Shown here: one piece after another, positions 53,404 through 61,521 of the stretch | Numbering within the stretch: position 1 is the stretch's first letter | Layout: each line of letters opens with the position of its first letter | NCBI GenBank assembly: GCA_963759295.1 | Contig: CAVWYT010000010.1 | Span: 434,001 to 498,000, forward strand | DNA from: WHSW01 sp963759295 | Lineage (GTDB): Bacteria; Actinomycetota; Thermoleophilia; Solirubrobacterales; 70-9 | Direction: 5' to 3' | Length of the DNA stretch: 64,000 nucleotides | The notes under the pieces: model-generated | What the model was told of the DNA's origin: nothing | What the model saw: only the letters and a program-made list of their open reading frames with translations | The model's database searches: none | Position numbers and translations under genes: made by a program

Positions 53404-53456
53404 GTCGGCGCGCCCTCGATCGACAGGGACGCGCCGACTCCGGTCCCGCCGACCGG
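53404..53456. terminator. two tandem hairpins between convergent genes
   Basis: GTCGGCGCG (53404-53412) pairs with CGCGCCGAC (53430-53438), extended inside by CCCT/AGGG. A second hairpin, CCGGTC/GACCGG (53440-53456), follows at once. Located between the TenA-like and protease stops, this is the best terminator candidate in the window. Confidence 0.55.
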
Positions 53457-53465
53457 CGACTCGGC

Positions 53466-54296
53466 CTAGGAGCCGAGAATCGCCCCGATTTGGTCCGGGT
53501 TGAACGCCTCCGTGCCGTTGACGAGGTTGACGCCTGTGAACGAGCTGTGGGCGCGCATCCAGTCGAGCTCCTTGCGCAGGTCGCCGACCCCGTTTGACGC
53601 CGCCACGGGCAGGATCTGGAGCGTGCTCAGTACGCCGATTGCCTCACCGGACGCGCTCATGAACCCGCTGCCGGAGTCACCGGGGATCCCGGGCGTCAGC
53701 GTGTAGACGGTCCGGCTCCAGCCGTTTCCGTCGCCGGAGACCACCGTGCCCTGCTTCGGGCTCAGCTCCGTGATCCCGCCTCGCAAAGACGAGTTGCCGT
53801 AGCTGTAGACGGTGTCGCCGAGCATCGCCGACGAGGGGCCGAGGCCCGTCGGGCCTCCGAAGCCCGGAACCGATGGATTGACGGTGGCGACGTCGGCCGG
53901 ATCGATCCTGATCAGGGCGAAGTCGTTGTAGGCGCAGACGTCGGGATCGGTCTCCCGGTCGGCCTGCATCTCGAGCCACGAGTTGTAGACGATCGTTCCG
54001 CGGTGGGCCGCGCCGCTGATCTCGACCGGCGTTCCGATCGGCAGCGAGCCGCTGTCGCAGCCATCGGTCTCCGTCTGGCCGCCGGTGCCCGAGCAGTGGG
54101 CCGCCTGACCGAGGTAGACGTTGCGCGCGTCCTGGAATACGAAGTTCGACGTGCACTGGGCGCCGTCGGTGAAGGTCATGCTCCCGGGCTTGATCGCCGC
54201 CGAGCCCGCCGGCGCCCACGCCGAAACGGAGGCCGGTGCGAGCGCCAGCACGGCGAGCGCGATCACGCCCGACAGGCAGATGGGCTTGCGCTTCAT
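53466..54296 (-). CDS. secreted trypsin-like serine protease
   Basis: Exported protease of 276 residues. The signal peptide (KRKPICLSGVIALAVLALAP, cleavage near VSA-W) precedes a chymotrypsin-fold domain with His in LGQAAHCSG, Asp in YNDFALIRI and Ser in IPGDSGSGF. Cysteines pair near the His and before the Asp. The family is typical of Actinobacteria and usually secreted to the medium. ATG 54296 follows GGGGAAG. Confidence 0.9.
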   Translation of the reverse strand: MKRKPICLSGVIALAVLALAPASVSAWAPAGSAAIKPGSMTFTDGAQCTSNFVFQDARNVYLGQAAHCSGTGGQTETDGCDSGSLPIGTPVEISGAAHRGTIVYNSWLEMQADRETDPDVCAYNDFALIRIDPADVATVNPSVPGFGGPTGLGPSSAMLGDTVYSYGNSSLRGGITELSPKQGTVVSGDGNGWSRTVYTLTPGIPGDSGSGFMSASGEAIGVLSTLQILPVAASNGVGDLRKELDWMRAHSSFTGVNLVNGTEAFNPDQIGAILGS

Positions 54297-54398
54297 TGGT
54301 CTTCCCCTAGTTCCCCGCCCGCGTTCGTAGGGCCGCGGGCATTTTCCCGTCGCGCACGCTACCCACCGCGGTCGGGCGCCGCGCCGGTTCACCGCGCC

Positions 54399-54404
54399 TA
54401 GAAT
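54399..54404 (+). promoter_or_regulatory. -10 element TAGAAT, 8 nt before ATG 54413
   Basis: TAGAAT eight bases before the ATG of the membrane-protein gene; leaderless promoter candidate for the 54413-57178 unit. Confidence 0.5.
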
Positions 54405-54412
54405 CCGCGCCA

Positions 54413-55015
54413 ATGCGCCACCTGCATCCCGCCGGCCGCGCGCTTCGCGGCGTCTCCCTGCTCGCGCTCGGAGCGCTCGCCGTCCATCAGGCGACCTACG
54501 CGCTCGCCGGCGGCGCCGATCTGCAGGCGGTCTCGGCCTCTCAGCGCCATGGCTATCTGGCCGAGCTCGCCCCGGCGCTTGCTTGGGCGTCGCTGGCGGC
54601 GATCGCGCTCTCGCTCGTCGGCTCGGCGGTACGCCGACGGCTGCCGAGCGCGCTCGAACCGCAGTGCACGACCGAGCGCGCCGCGGGGTACGCGCTCGCG
54701 CTGCTCGCCGTCTATCTGACCCAGGAGCTCGTCGAGGCGCTTCTCGCCGGTGGTGGCCCGGTGATCGAGGCGACGCTCGGGGGCGGCGCCTGGATGGCAC
54801 TGCCGCTGGCGGTCGGCTTCGGCGCTGCGGTTGCGGCGCTCGGCGACATCCTCGACCGCGCCGAGGCTCGCCTCGCGCAGGCGCTCACCGCGACGGCCCG
54901 GCGCCCCCCACGGACGATCGGCGCGCTCGCGCGTGCGCCGCGGCGGCCGCTGGCGATCGCGGCGCTCGCCTTCGGGCTCTCACGCCGACCGCCCCCGCCC
55001 TGCGCTCGCGGCTGA
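54413..55015 (+). CDS. four-helix membrane protein of unknown function
   Basis: A 200-residue integral membrane protein with helices around GVSLLALGALAVHQATYALA, LAPALAWASLAAIALSLVG, AGYALALLAVYLTQELVEAL and WMALPLAVGFGAAVAALGDI. His residues in the first loop and a Cys in EPQCTTE could bind metal. After the fourth helix the sequence is Arg/Pro-rich, and the exact C-terminus is uncertain. First gene of a run with a cupredoxin-like and a large membrane protein. Confidence 0.7.
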   Translation: MRHLHPAGRALRGVSLLALGALAVHQATYALAGGADLQAVSASQRHGYLAELAPALAWASLAAIALSLVGSAVRRRLPSALEPQCTTERAAGYALALLAVYLTQELVEALLAGGGPVIEATLGGGAWMALPLAVGFGAAVAALGDILDRAEARLAQALTATARRPPRTIGALARAPRRPLAIAALAFGLSRRPPPPCARG

Positions 55016-55090
55016 CGCGCTCCGAGCGCGCTCAGCCATCGGCCAGCGGGTGATCGGCGCGGCGGCCGCGGCCGCCGGAAAGGAGCGTGC

Positions 55091-55528
55091 GTGATGCAGA
55101 ACAGAGGCTTGGCGATCGCGATCGCCGTGCTCGGCGTCGCCGTCGCGGTGGTGCTGTTCATCGCCTTGAGCGGAGATGAGGACTCCGGCTCGGAGCCGAC
55201 GTCGACGTCCGTCGAGAGCGGGTCGACGAAGCCCGGGGGAGGCTCGCAGGACGCCGAGAGGCCCGCGCCGGCGACGATCGTGGTTGAGAACGGCGAGCCG
55301 GTCGGCGGGGTCCAGGAGCTGACCTTCAGCGAGGGCGGCGAAATCCGGTTCGTGGTTGAGTCCGACGTCTCCGACGAGGTCCATTTCCACGGCTACGACG
55401 TCGGCAAGGAGGTAGAGGCAGGTGGCCGGGTCGAGTTCGAGGTGCCGGCGACGCTGACCGGCGAGTTCGAGGTCGAGCTCGAGCAACGGGTAGTGCCGAT
55501 CGCGGAGATCACGGTCAACCCGTCGTGA
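55091..55528 (+). CDS. membrane-anchored cupredoxin-like protein
   Basis: A 145-residue protein with one N-terminal helix (GLAIAIAVLGVAVAVVLFIAL), a Ser/Gly linker and a beta-sandwich with LTFSEGGEIRFVVES and VHFHGYDVGKEVEAGG. The HFHGYD loop resembles a copper-binding loop, but the usual Cys and Met ligands are absent, so it is an atypical member. GTG 55091 (or ATG 55094) follows AGGAG. Its stop overlaps the next start in a GTGA arrangement. Confidence 0.75.
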   Translation: MMQNRGLAIAIAVLGVAVAVVLFIALSGDEDSGSEPTSTSVESGSTKPGGGSQDAERPAPATIVVENGEPVGGVQELTFSEGGEIRFVVESDVSDEVHFHGYDVGKEVEAGGRVEFEVPATLTGEFEVELEQRVVPIAEITVNPS

Positions 55529-56937
55529 TCGACTCGCTGTCCGGCGTCCTGGTGGTCGGCCACGCGCTGGTCGGACGCCAGGACCTGCCGATCCCGGAAT
55601 GGCTGTTCGCCTGGGCCGCGTCACTCGTCCTGATCGTTTCCTTTGTCGCCCTCTCGCTCGCCTGGCACGAGCCGCGCTTCGAGCGCGACCGGTTCCGGCC
55701 GCTGCCGGAACGGCTTTCCAAGATGCTCGTCAGCCGGGGTGCCGAGTTGCTCGCCGGTGCTCTCGGCGTTTTCCTGCTCGGGGTGGTGATCTGGTCGGGC
55801 CTTGAGGGCACCGAGGCGCCGGACCGGAACTTCTCGGTCACCTTCGTCTTCGTCACCGTGTGGCTCGGGATCGTCGTCGCGAGCGTGCTGTTCGGCGACG
55901 TGTTTCGCGCCTTTAACCCGTGGCGGGCGGTAGCCCGCGTCGTCGGCGGCCTCTTCCGGCTGATCGCCGGTCAGCCGGCCCCGACTCCGCTCAGCTATCC
56001 GGAGCGCTGGGGCAGGTGGCCGGCGGCGATCGGCCTGCTCGCGTTCGGCTGGCTCGAACTGGTCTACGGACAGGGTGGCTTTCAGACCGTCGGCCTGACG
56101 CCGCACTCGGTGGCGATCGCGACGCTCGTCTACACCGCGTACACGTTCGTCGCCATGGTCCTGTTCGGGGGCGAGAAGTGGCTCGAGCGGGGCGAGACCT
56201 TCTCGGTCTACTTCGGCATGTTCGCCACCCTCTCCGCTCTCGAGGTCCGTGACGGCAGGCTCGGCGCCCGCCGCGCGCTCTCGGCGGCGACCCGCTGGGT
56301 CGGCGGCGTGCCCGGATCCGTCGCGCTGGTGCTCTTGTCGATCGCGATCACGACCTTCGACGGCGCCGGGGAGGGGGCACTCGCCAGTCCGATCAACAGC
56401 GTCTACGAGTCGCTGTCGGACGCCGGCCTCGGGCCGATCGCCGCGATCCGGATCTCGAACTCGCTCTTTTTGGCGCTGACGATCGCGTTCGTAAGCGGGC
56501 TCTTCTGGGCCGGCATCTACGGAATGCACACGGTTCGCGGCAGCGACGCGACCGGGAGGCTCGGGGCGCTGTTCGCGCACGCGTTCATCCCGATCGCGCT
56601 CGCCTACCTGGTAGCCCACTACTTCAGCCTCGTCGTCTTTCAGGAGCAGGCGCAGTTCACGTTCCTGCTCTCCGACCCGCTCGGCGACGGATCGGACCTG
56701 TTCGGAACCGCGGGCGGCGGGATCGACTACGCGGCGATCAGCTCCAACGCGATCTGGTACGTGCAGGTCGCGGCGCTCGTGATCGGCCACGTGACCGCGC
56801 TCGTGCTGGGTCACGATCGCGCCCTGAAGCTGTACGGCGACACGCGCCTGGCGGCGCGCTCGCAGTACTGGATGCTGGCGCTGATGGTCGGCTTCACCTC
56901 GCTCGGCCTCTACCTGCTCTCGCAGGCGAACGCGTGA
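55525..56937 (+). CDS. large multi-spanning membrane protein of unknown function
   Basis: A 470-residue membrane protein with about 11-12 helices, among them LFAWAASLVLIVSFVALSLAW, VTFVFVTVWLGIVVASVLFG and IALAYLVAHYFSLVVF. Conserved-looking polar motifs within helices are FNPWRAVARV, HSVAIATLVYTAY and AHAFIPIALAYLVAHYFSL, with membrane His residues that could carry metal or protons. Some relatives are annotated as fenitrothion hydrolase (FedB-like), which is doubtful for function. Translationally coupled to the cupredoxin-like gene, so a shared metal-related role is likely. Confidence 0.75.
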   Translation: MIDSLSGVLVVGHALVGRQDLPIPEWLFAWAASLVLIVSFVALSLAWHEPRFERDRFRPLPERLSKMLVSRGAELLAGALGVFLLGVVIWSGLEGTEAPDRNFSVTFVFVTVWLGIVVASVLFGDVFRAFNPWRAVARVVGGLFRLIAGQPAPTPLSYPERWGRWPAAIGLLAFGWLELVYGQGGFQTVGLTPHSVAIATLVYTAYTFVAMVLFGGEKWLERGETFSVYFGMFATLSALEVRDGRLGARRALSAATRWVGGVPGSVALVLLSIAITTFDGAGEGALASPINSVYESLSDAGLGPIAAIRISNSLFLALTIAFVSGLFWAGIYGMHTVRGSDATGRLGALFAHAFIPIALAYLVAHYFSLVVFQEQAQFTFLLSDPLGDGSDLFGTAGGGIDYAAISSNAIWYVQVAALVIGHVTALVLGHDRALKLYGDTRLAARSQYWMLALMVGFTSLGLYLLSQANA

Positions 56938-56968
56938 GCGCGAGCTGCGTGGGGGGCGCGTCGACGCG

Positions 56969-57178
56969 ATGCTGAACGGGTTGCTCTTGATCGCCCACGC
57001 CGGCCACTACCTATGGGTGCTCTACCTCGTCCCGGTCGTGATCGTGCTGGTCTCGATCGTCAACTCGCTCGTGCGTGAACGCCGACAGCGGCGCGGGGCC
57101 GGCTCAGACTCCGGCGATCCGGGTGATCGCGAAGATCGCGAGGAAACCGACGAGCGTCAGGGCGACGCGCGGCCATGA
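56969..57178 (+). CDS. 69-residue single-helix membrane protein
   Basis: Short protein with one helix (LWVLYLVPVVIVLVSIVNSLV) and a charged C-terminal tail. Thirty-one bases after the large membrane-protein gene, on the same strand. The last 75 bases are antisense to the end of the ZIP gene, so the tail may be shorter in reality. Function unknown. Confidence 0.55.
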   Translation: MLNGLLLIAHAGHYLWVLYLVPVVIVLVSIVNSLVRERRQRRGAGSDSGDPGDREDREETDERQGDARP

Positions 57179-57826
57179 GGCGTTCTCGCTGTGGGCCTCG
57201 GGCAGCAGATCCGTCGCCCCCATGAACAGGAAGAACCCCGCGTAGACGGAGAGGATCTCGCCCAGCGTGTGCTCGGAGACCGAGATCGTGCTGCCGAGCA
57301 GCGCCCCGAGCAGCGGCGCGAGCGCGTCCGCGGCGAGCCAGCGCTTGGCCTGCCCGCGGTCGTCGGATTGGCTGAGCACGAAGCTGACCGCGTTCAGGCC
57401 GTCGGCGAAATCGTGGCCGATGACCGCGATGAAGATCAGCACCCCGGTGGTGGTGTCGAGCCCGAACGCGAGCCCGATCCCGAGCCCGTCGATGAAGCTG
57501 TGGATCGAGAGCCCGAGCGCTCCGAGGGCGCCGACGCGCTGGTGCGCCCGTGCTTGATCGGGATCGTCGCGGTGATGGAGCACGAGCACCCGCTCGGCGA
57601 CGAAGAAGACGAGAAACCCGAACGCGACCAGCGCCCCGACGCGCTGCCCGTCGCCGACGCCGTCGTATGCCGCGGGAAGGACGTCGAACAGCGCCACCGC
57701 GACCACCACTCCGCCGGTGAGCGCGATCATCGTCGGCAGCGAGTGTGCGAGGCGCAGCGCCAGCGCTCCGCCGGCGAACGTGGCCCCGGCCGTGGCGAGC
57801 GCGAATGGGATCACGATCGGGTCCAC
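57104..57826 (-). CDS. ZIP family divalent metal transporter
   Basis: Eight-helix metal importer of 240 residues. Helix 4 has HSFIDGLGIG and helix 5 has IGHDFADGLNAVSFVL, the binuclear metal centre of ZIP proteins; a His-bearing cytosolic loop (LHHRDDPDQARAHQ) lies between helices 3 and 4. Imports zinc, iron or manganese. GTG 57826 lies 13 bases from a palindromic Fur/Zur-type operator it shares with the divergent Fur-family gene, so it is probably repressed when metal is plentiful. Confidence 0.92.
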   Translation of the reverse strand: MDPIVIPFALATAGATFAGGALALRLAHSLPTMIALTGGVVVAVALFDVLPAAYDGVGDGQRVGALVAFGFLVFFVAERVLVLHHRDDPDQARAHQRVGALGALGLSIHSFIDGLGIGLAFGLDTTTGVLIFIAVIGHDFADGLNAVSFVLSQSDDRGQAKRWLAADALAPLLGALLGSTISVSEHTLGEILSVYAGFFLFMGATDLLPEAHSENASWPRVALTLVGFLAIFAITRIAGV

Positions 57827-57839
57827 GAGAAGGCCGAAA

Positions 57840-57854
57840 TGATAATCATTATCA
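57840..57854. promoter_or_regulatory. Fur/Zur box, perfect 7-1-7 palindrome
   Basis: TGATAATCATTATCA is a perfect 7-1-7 palindrome between the divergent ZIP and Fur-family genes. It matches the core of the 19-base Fur consensus at 16 adjoining positions and is close to actinobacterial Zur boxes (TGAAAATnATTTTCA type). It covers a TATCAT -10 (57839-57844) for the ZIP gene and lies just upstream of the regulator's own -10. Confidence 0.88.
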
Positions 57855-57861
57855 ATAGCGG

Positions 57862-57867
57862 TACGCT
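57862..57867 (+). promoter_or_regulatory. -10 element TACGCT, 8 nt before ATG 57876
   Basis: TACGCT eight bases before the Fur-family gene start; the operator palindrome ends eight bases upstream, so autoregulation is expected. Confidence 0.5.
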
Positions 57868-57875
57868 CTGCGCCG

Positions 57876-58349
57876 ATGGTCGATCCCGCCCGTGAGCACT
57901 GGTTGAAGCTCGCCCTCGGCGCCTTCGAGGGCGAGGGGCGGCGCGCCGGAGCCGCGCGCCGAGCCGTGGTCGCGCAGCTCGCGGGCGAGGACTGCTGCCT
58001 GCGCGCGCAGGAGATCGCGGACCGGGTCCGCTCCGGCGGCTCGCGGGTCGGGGTCGCGAGCGTTTACCGGGCGCTCGACAGGCTCCGCGACCAGGGGCTC
58101 GTGCAACGGGTCGAGACCGGCGCCGGGGCGGCGCGCTATGAGGCCCAGCTCCCCGGCGGCGATCACCATCACCACGCGGTCTGCGAGCGCTGCGGCCGGC
58201 TGACCCGATTCGAGGATCCGGCCCTGGAGCGCGCGATCAGCGGCCTCGCGGGCCGGATCGGCCACCGCGTCCTCGCCCACGACGTGCTGATCCGCGGCGA
58301 GTGCGAGCGCTGCGCCAGCCGGCGCGCGCGCCGCGGGCGCCGCGGCTGA
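57876..58349 (+). CDS. Fur family metalloregulator (Fur or Zur)
   Basis: A 157-residue repressor. The winged helix has RVGVASVYRALDRLRDQGLVQRV; the dimer domain has DHHHHAVCERCGRLTRF and a C-terminal CERCAS, giving the two CxxC pairs of the structural zinc site. Divergent from a ZIP importer through a perfect Fur-type palindrome that it most likely binds. Zinc sensing (Zur) is favoured by the ZIP neighbour, iron sensing by the exact palindrome; the sequence alone does not decide. Confidence 0.9.
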   Translation: MVDPAREHWLKLALGAFEGEGRRAGAARRAVVAQLAGEDCCLRAQEIADRVRSGGSRVGVASVYRALDRLRDQGLVQRVETGAGAARYEAQLPGGDHHHHAVCERCGRLTRFEDPALERAISGLAGRIGHRVLAHDVLIRGECERCASRRARRGRRG

Positions 58350-58455
58350 CCCGGTTGGCCGCCCGCTCGGCAGGGGACTGGGCCGAGGCGCGCGCATGGC
58401 GGGTGCTTCGTTGCAGTGAGGCGGTCGCGTCCGGGCGGCGCGCCAGGCTCGCCTC

Positions 58456-58866
58456 ATGGACCATTCACTGACCGTCGCCGCGCTTGCGATCGCGGTCTTC
58501 GCGCTGGTCTGGCTCGCCGCCGCCCACGCGCGCTACCGCGCCGTCTACCGCTACGCGCCGCAGGACCTGACCGAGGCCCGCCGGGACGCGGCGAGGCGCA
58601 GCCGCAGCGTGCTCGGCGGAAAGGCCGGCGAGCAGCTGGTGCCGCTGCTACCCGCATTCTGCGAGCGCTTCGACCCCGGCGAGGCGCGCTTCCTCGGCGC
58701 TCCGATCGACTACGTGATCTTCGACGGTCTCGGTGCCGGCGAGCTGCGCCGGGTCGTCCTCGTCGAGGTGAAGACAGGCCGCTCTACGCTGAACGCAAAC
58801 GAGCGCGCCGTGCAACGCGCCGTGGCCGAGGGAAGGGTCGGCTTCGAGGTGCTGCGGCTGCCGTAG
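58456..58866 (+). CDS. membrane-anchored Holliday-junction-resolvase-like endonuclease domain
   Basis: A 136-residue protein with one N-terminal helix (LTVAALAIAVFALVWLAAAH) and a PD-(D/E)XK-like domain: Glu in GKAGEQLVP, Asp in GAPIDYVIFDGL, and EVK in VVLVEVKTG, then NANERAVQRAV. This fits the family of predicted endonucleases related to archaeal Holliday junction resolvase. Activity is not shown for most members. Ends 7 bases from sufD, tail to tail. Confidence 0.82.
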   Translation: MDHSLTVAALAIAVFALVWLAAAHARYRAVYRYAPQDLTEARRDAARRSRSVLGGKAGEQLVPLLPAFCERFDPGEARFLGAPIDYVIFDGLGAGELRRVVLVEVKTGRSTLNANERAVQRAVAEGRVGFEVLRLP

Positions 58867-58873
58867 CCGCCGC

Positions 58874-60058
58874 TCAGCCGGCGGCGAGCAGGCGCTCGAG
58901 CCGCTTCTCGAGCTCGGCCCCGAGCGCCTCCCGGATCGGCCCCTCGTGGGCGCGCTCGACCAGCTCCTGGAGAAAGCCCTCGATCACCAACCGCTTCGCC
59001 TCCGCATCGCGGAGCCCGCGCGAGCTGAGATAGAAGAGCTGCTCGGGGTCGACCTGGGCGACCGCGGCGGCGTGCGTGCAGCGGACGTCGTCGGCCTCGA
59101 TCTCCAGCCCCGGAATCGCGTCGGCATGGGCGTCGGTGGAGAGCAGCAGGTTGCGGCTCTCCTGGAAGGCGTCGGTGCGCTGGGCTCCCGGGTCGACGCG
59201 GATCATCCCTCGCCAGACGGCGGTGGCGCGCTCGGCGAGCACGCCGCGGAACGCGAGGTCGGAGGTCGTGTCCTGGGCGGCGTGCTCCTGGGTGGTGTCG
59301 TAGTCGAGGTGCTGGCTCCCGTCGCCCGCGTAGGCGCCGGTCACCTTGGCGCTCGAGCCTCGCCCGGCGAGCTTCGTCTCCATCCGCACCTTGCCGCGCG
59401 CCGAGCCGAACCCGAGCGCGACCCAGTCGAGGTGAGCGTCGCGACCGACCTCCGCGCGCTGCGTGGCGAATACCCAGCTCTCCTCCGAGAGCTGCTGCTC
59501 GCAGACGTAGCGCAGGTTCGAGCCGTCGCCGACCACCAGCTCGACCACCCCGTTGAACAGCCCGGCGCCGTCCGAGGCGTAGCGCTCCCAGACCTCGGCC
59601 TCGGCTCCGTCGGCGAGCACGATCAGCGCCCGCCACTCGATCTCTTCGCCGGCGGCGCCGGAGACAGTCAGCTTCAGCGGCTGCTCGAGCCGCGTGCCGG
59701 CGGGCACGTAGACGAACAGGCCGTCGCGCCAGCGCGCCTGGTTGCGCGCCGTGAACGGATCGGCGACCGGGACGATCGCGCCGAGGTGCTCGCGAACCAG
59801 CTCGGGATGCCGCGTCGCGGCCTCCGCCAGCGGCATGATCAGGGCCCCTTCGCCATCGCTCGGCGCCAGCCCCTCGATCCCGGCGACGGCCTCCTCGTAG
59901 GCGTCGAGCTCGAGCTCGGAGAGGTCGGTGAACTCCCAGCCCTTCTGCTTCTGCGTCGGGAGGTCGAGCTCGACGGCGAGCTCCTTGGCGCGGTCGCGCC
60001 CTTCGCTCAGCCAGTCCGGCTCGACGGCCGAGGGCGCCGCCGCCGCGCCGTCAGCCAA
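58874..60058 (-). CDS. sufD: Fe-S cluster assembly protein SufD
   Basis: Scaffold partner of SufB in the SufBC2D complex. It has 394 residues with the right-handed beta-helix core and the C-terminal signature RCTHAAAVAQVDPEQLFYLSSRGL. The N-terminus is shorter and less conserved, as usual for SufD. Its ATG overlaps the sufB stop by 8 bases. Last gene of the suf locus on this strand. Confidence 0.95.
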   Translation of the reverse strand: MADGAAAAPSAVEPDWLSEGRDRAKELAVELDLPTQKQKGWEFTDLSELELDAYEEAVAGIEGLAPSDGEGALIMPLAEAATRHPELVREHLGAIVPVADPFTARNQARWRDGLFVYVPAGTRLEQPLKLTVSGAAGEEIEWRALIVLADGAEAEVWERYASDGAGLFNGVVELVVGDGSNLRYVCEQQLSEESWVFATQRAEVGRDAHLDWVALGFGSARGKVRMETKLAGRGSSAKVTGAYAGDGSQHLDYDTTQEHAAQDTTSDLAFRGVLAERATAVWRGMIRVDPGAQRTDAFQESRNLLLSTDAHADAIPGLEIEADDVRCTHAAAVAQVDPEQLFYLSSRGLRDAEAKRLVIEGFLQELVERAHEGPIREALGAELEKRLERLLAAG

Positions 60059-61514
60059 TGGAGCCTTCCATCTGCAACTCGATCAGGCGGTTCATCTCCA
60101 CCGAGTACTCCATCGGGAGCTCCTTCGTGATCGGCTCGATGAACCCGTTGACGATCATCTTCGCAGCCTCCTCCTCGTCGAGCCCGTGGCTCTGGAGGTA
60201 GAAGAGCTGGTCCTCGCCAACCTTCGAGACCGACGCCTCGTGGCCGACGTTGGCGTCGGACTCGTCGATCCGGATCGTCGGATAGGTGTCCGAGCGCGAC
60301 TCGGGATCGAGCAGCAGCGCGTCGCAGACGACCTTCGACTTGGTCTCGGTCGCGCCCTGGGCGACCTCGAGCAGCCCGCGGTAGGTGGCCCGGCCGCCGT
60401 CCTTGGAGATCGACTTGGAGAAGATCGAAGAGGTCGTCTTCGGCGCCGCGTGGATGATCTTGCCGCCCGCGTCCTGGTGCTGGCCGGCGCCGGCGAAGGC
60501 GATCGAGAGGATCTCGCCATGCGCCCGCTCGCCGAGCAGGTAGATCGACGGGTACTTCATCGTCAGCTTCGAGCCGAGGTTGCAGTCGACCCATTCCATG
60601 GTCGCGTTCTCGTGCGCGACCGCCCGCTTGGTGACCAGGTTGTAGACGTTTTGCGACCAGTTCTGGACGGTCGTGTAGCGGACTCGCGAGCCGGGCTTGG
60701 CGATGATCTCGACGACCGCGGAGTGCAGCGAGTCGGTCGAGTACACCGGGGCGGTGCAGCCCTCGATGTAGTGGACGTCCGAGCCCTCCTCGGCGATGAT
60801 CAAGGTGCGCTCGAACTGGCCCATGTTCTCGGTGTTGATCCGGAAGTAGGCCTGGAGAGGCATCGCCACCGTGACGCCGGCGGGGACGTAGACAAACGAG
60901 CCCCCCGACCAGACCGCCGAGTTGAGCGCGGCGAGCTTGTTGTCGTTGGGCGGGATCACGGTCGCCCAGTGCTCGCGCACCAGGTCCTCGTGATCGCGCA
61001 GCGCGGTGTCCATGTCGGTGAAGATCACGCCCTGCTCCGAGAGCTTCTCGTTCACCTGGTGGTAGACGACCTCGGACTCGTACTGCGCTCCGACGCCGGA
61101 GAGGAACTTGCGCTCCGCCTCGGGGATCCCGAGCCGGTCGAACGTGTTCTTGATGTCCTCGGGGACCTCGCTCCAGTCACGGCTGTTCTTGTCGGACGCC
61201 CGGACGAAGTAGTGGATGTCGTTGAAGTCGATCTGACCGAGGTTGCCGCCCCAGGTCGGCGTCGGCCGGCTCTCGAAATGCTCGTAGGCCTTGATCCGGA
61301 AGTCGCGCATCCACTGCGGCTCGGACTTGTACTCGGAGATCGACTCGACGATCTCGCGGCTGAGCCCCTTCGGCGCCTTGTAGGCGTAACCGGTTTCGGG
61401 ATCGTGGAAGCCGAACTTCTCCTTGTAATCGGAGCCGATCGTCTTCAGCGCCGACTCCGCGTCGGTGAGCTGCTTGCCGGTCGGGGGTGCAGCGGTCTCG
61501 GGTGGTGTGGTCAT
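60051..61514 (-). CDS. sufB: Fe-S cluster assembly protein SufB
   Basis: Scaffold on which the cluster is built, 487 residues. GSSVHYIEGCTAPVYSTDSLH-type segment (here GSDVHYIEGCTAP), the C-terminal NVGHEASVSKVGEDQLFYLQSHGL with the active Cys/Glu region, and YKAPKGLSREIVESIS at the N-terminus are typical. Follows the Rieske gene by 7 bases. Confidence 0.97.
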   Translation of the reverse strand: MTTPPETAAPPTGKQLTDAESALKTIGSDYKEKFGFHDPETGYAYKAPKGLSREIVESISEYKSEPQWMRDFRIKAYEHFESRPTPTWGGNLGQIDFNDIHYFVRASDKNSRDWSEVPEDIKNTFDRLGIPEAERKFLSGVGAQYESEVVYHQVNEKLSEQGVIFTDMDTALRDHEDLVREHWATVIPPNDNKLAALNSAVWSGGSFVYVPAGVTVAMPLQAYFRINTENMGQFERTLIIAEEGSDVHYIEGCTAPVYSTDSLHSAVVEIIAKPGSRVRYTTVQNWSQNVYNLVTKRAVAHENATMEWVDCNLGSKLTMKYPSIYLLGERAHGEILSIAFAGAGQHQDAGGKIIHAAPKTTSSIFSKSISKDGGRATYRGLLEVAQGATETKSKVVCDALLLDPESRSDTYPTIRIDESDANVGHEASVSKVGEDQLFYLQSHGLDEEEAAKMIVNGFIEPITKELPMEYSVEMNRLIELQMEGSIG

Positions 61515-61521
61515 CTCGGTA

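Noticed and set aside
58416..59033. Plus-strand 205-codon frame overlapping the resolvase-like gene
   Set aside because: Out of frame with the PD-(D/E)XK protein; almost only Arg, Ala and Pro, a GC artefact.
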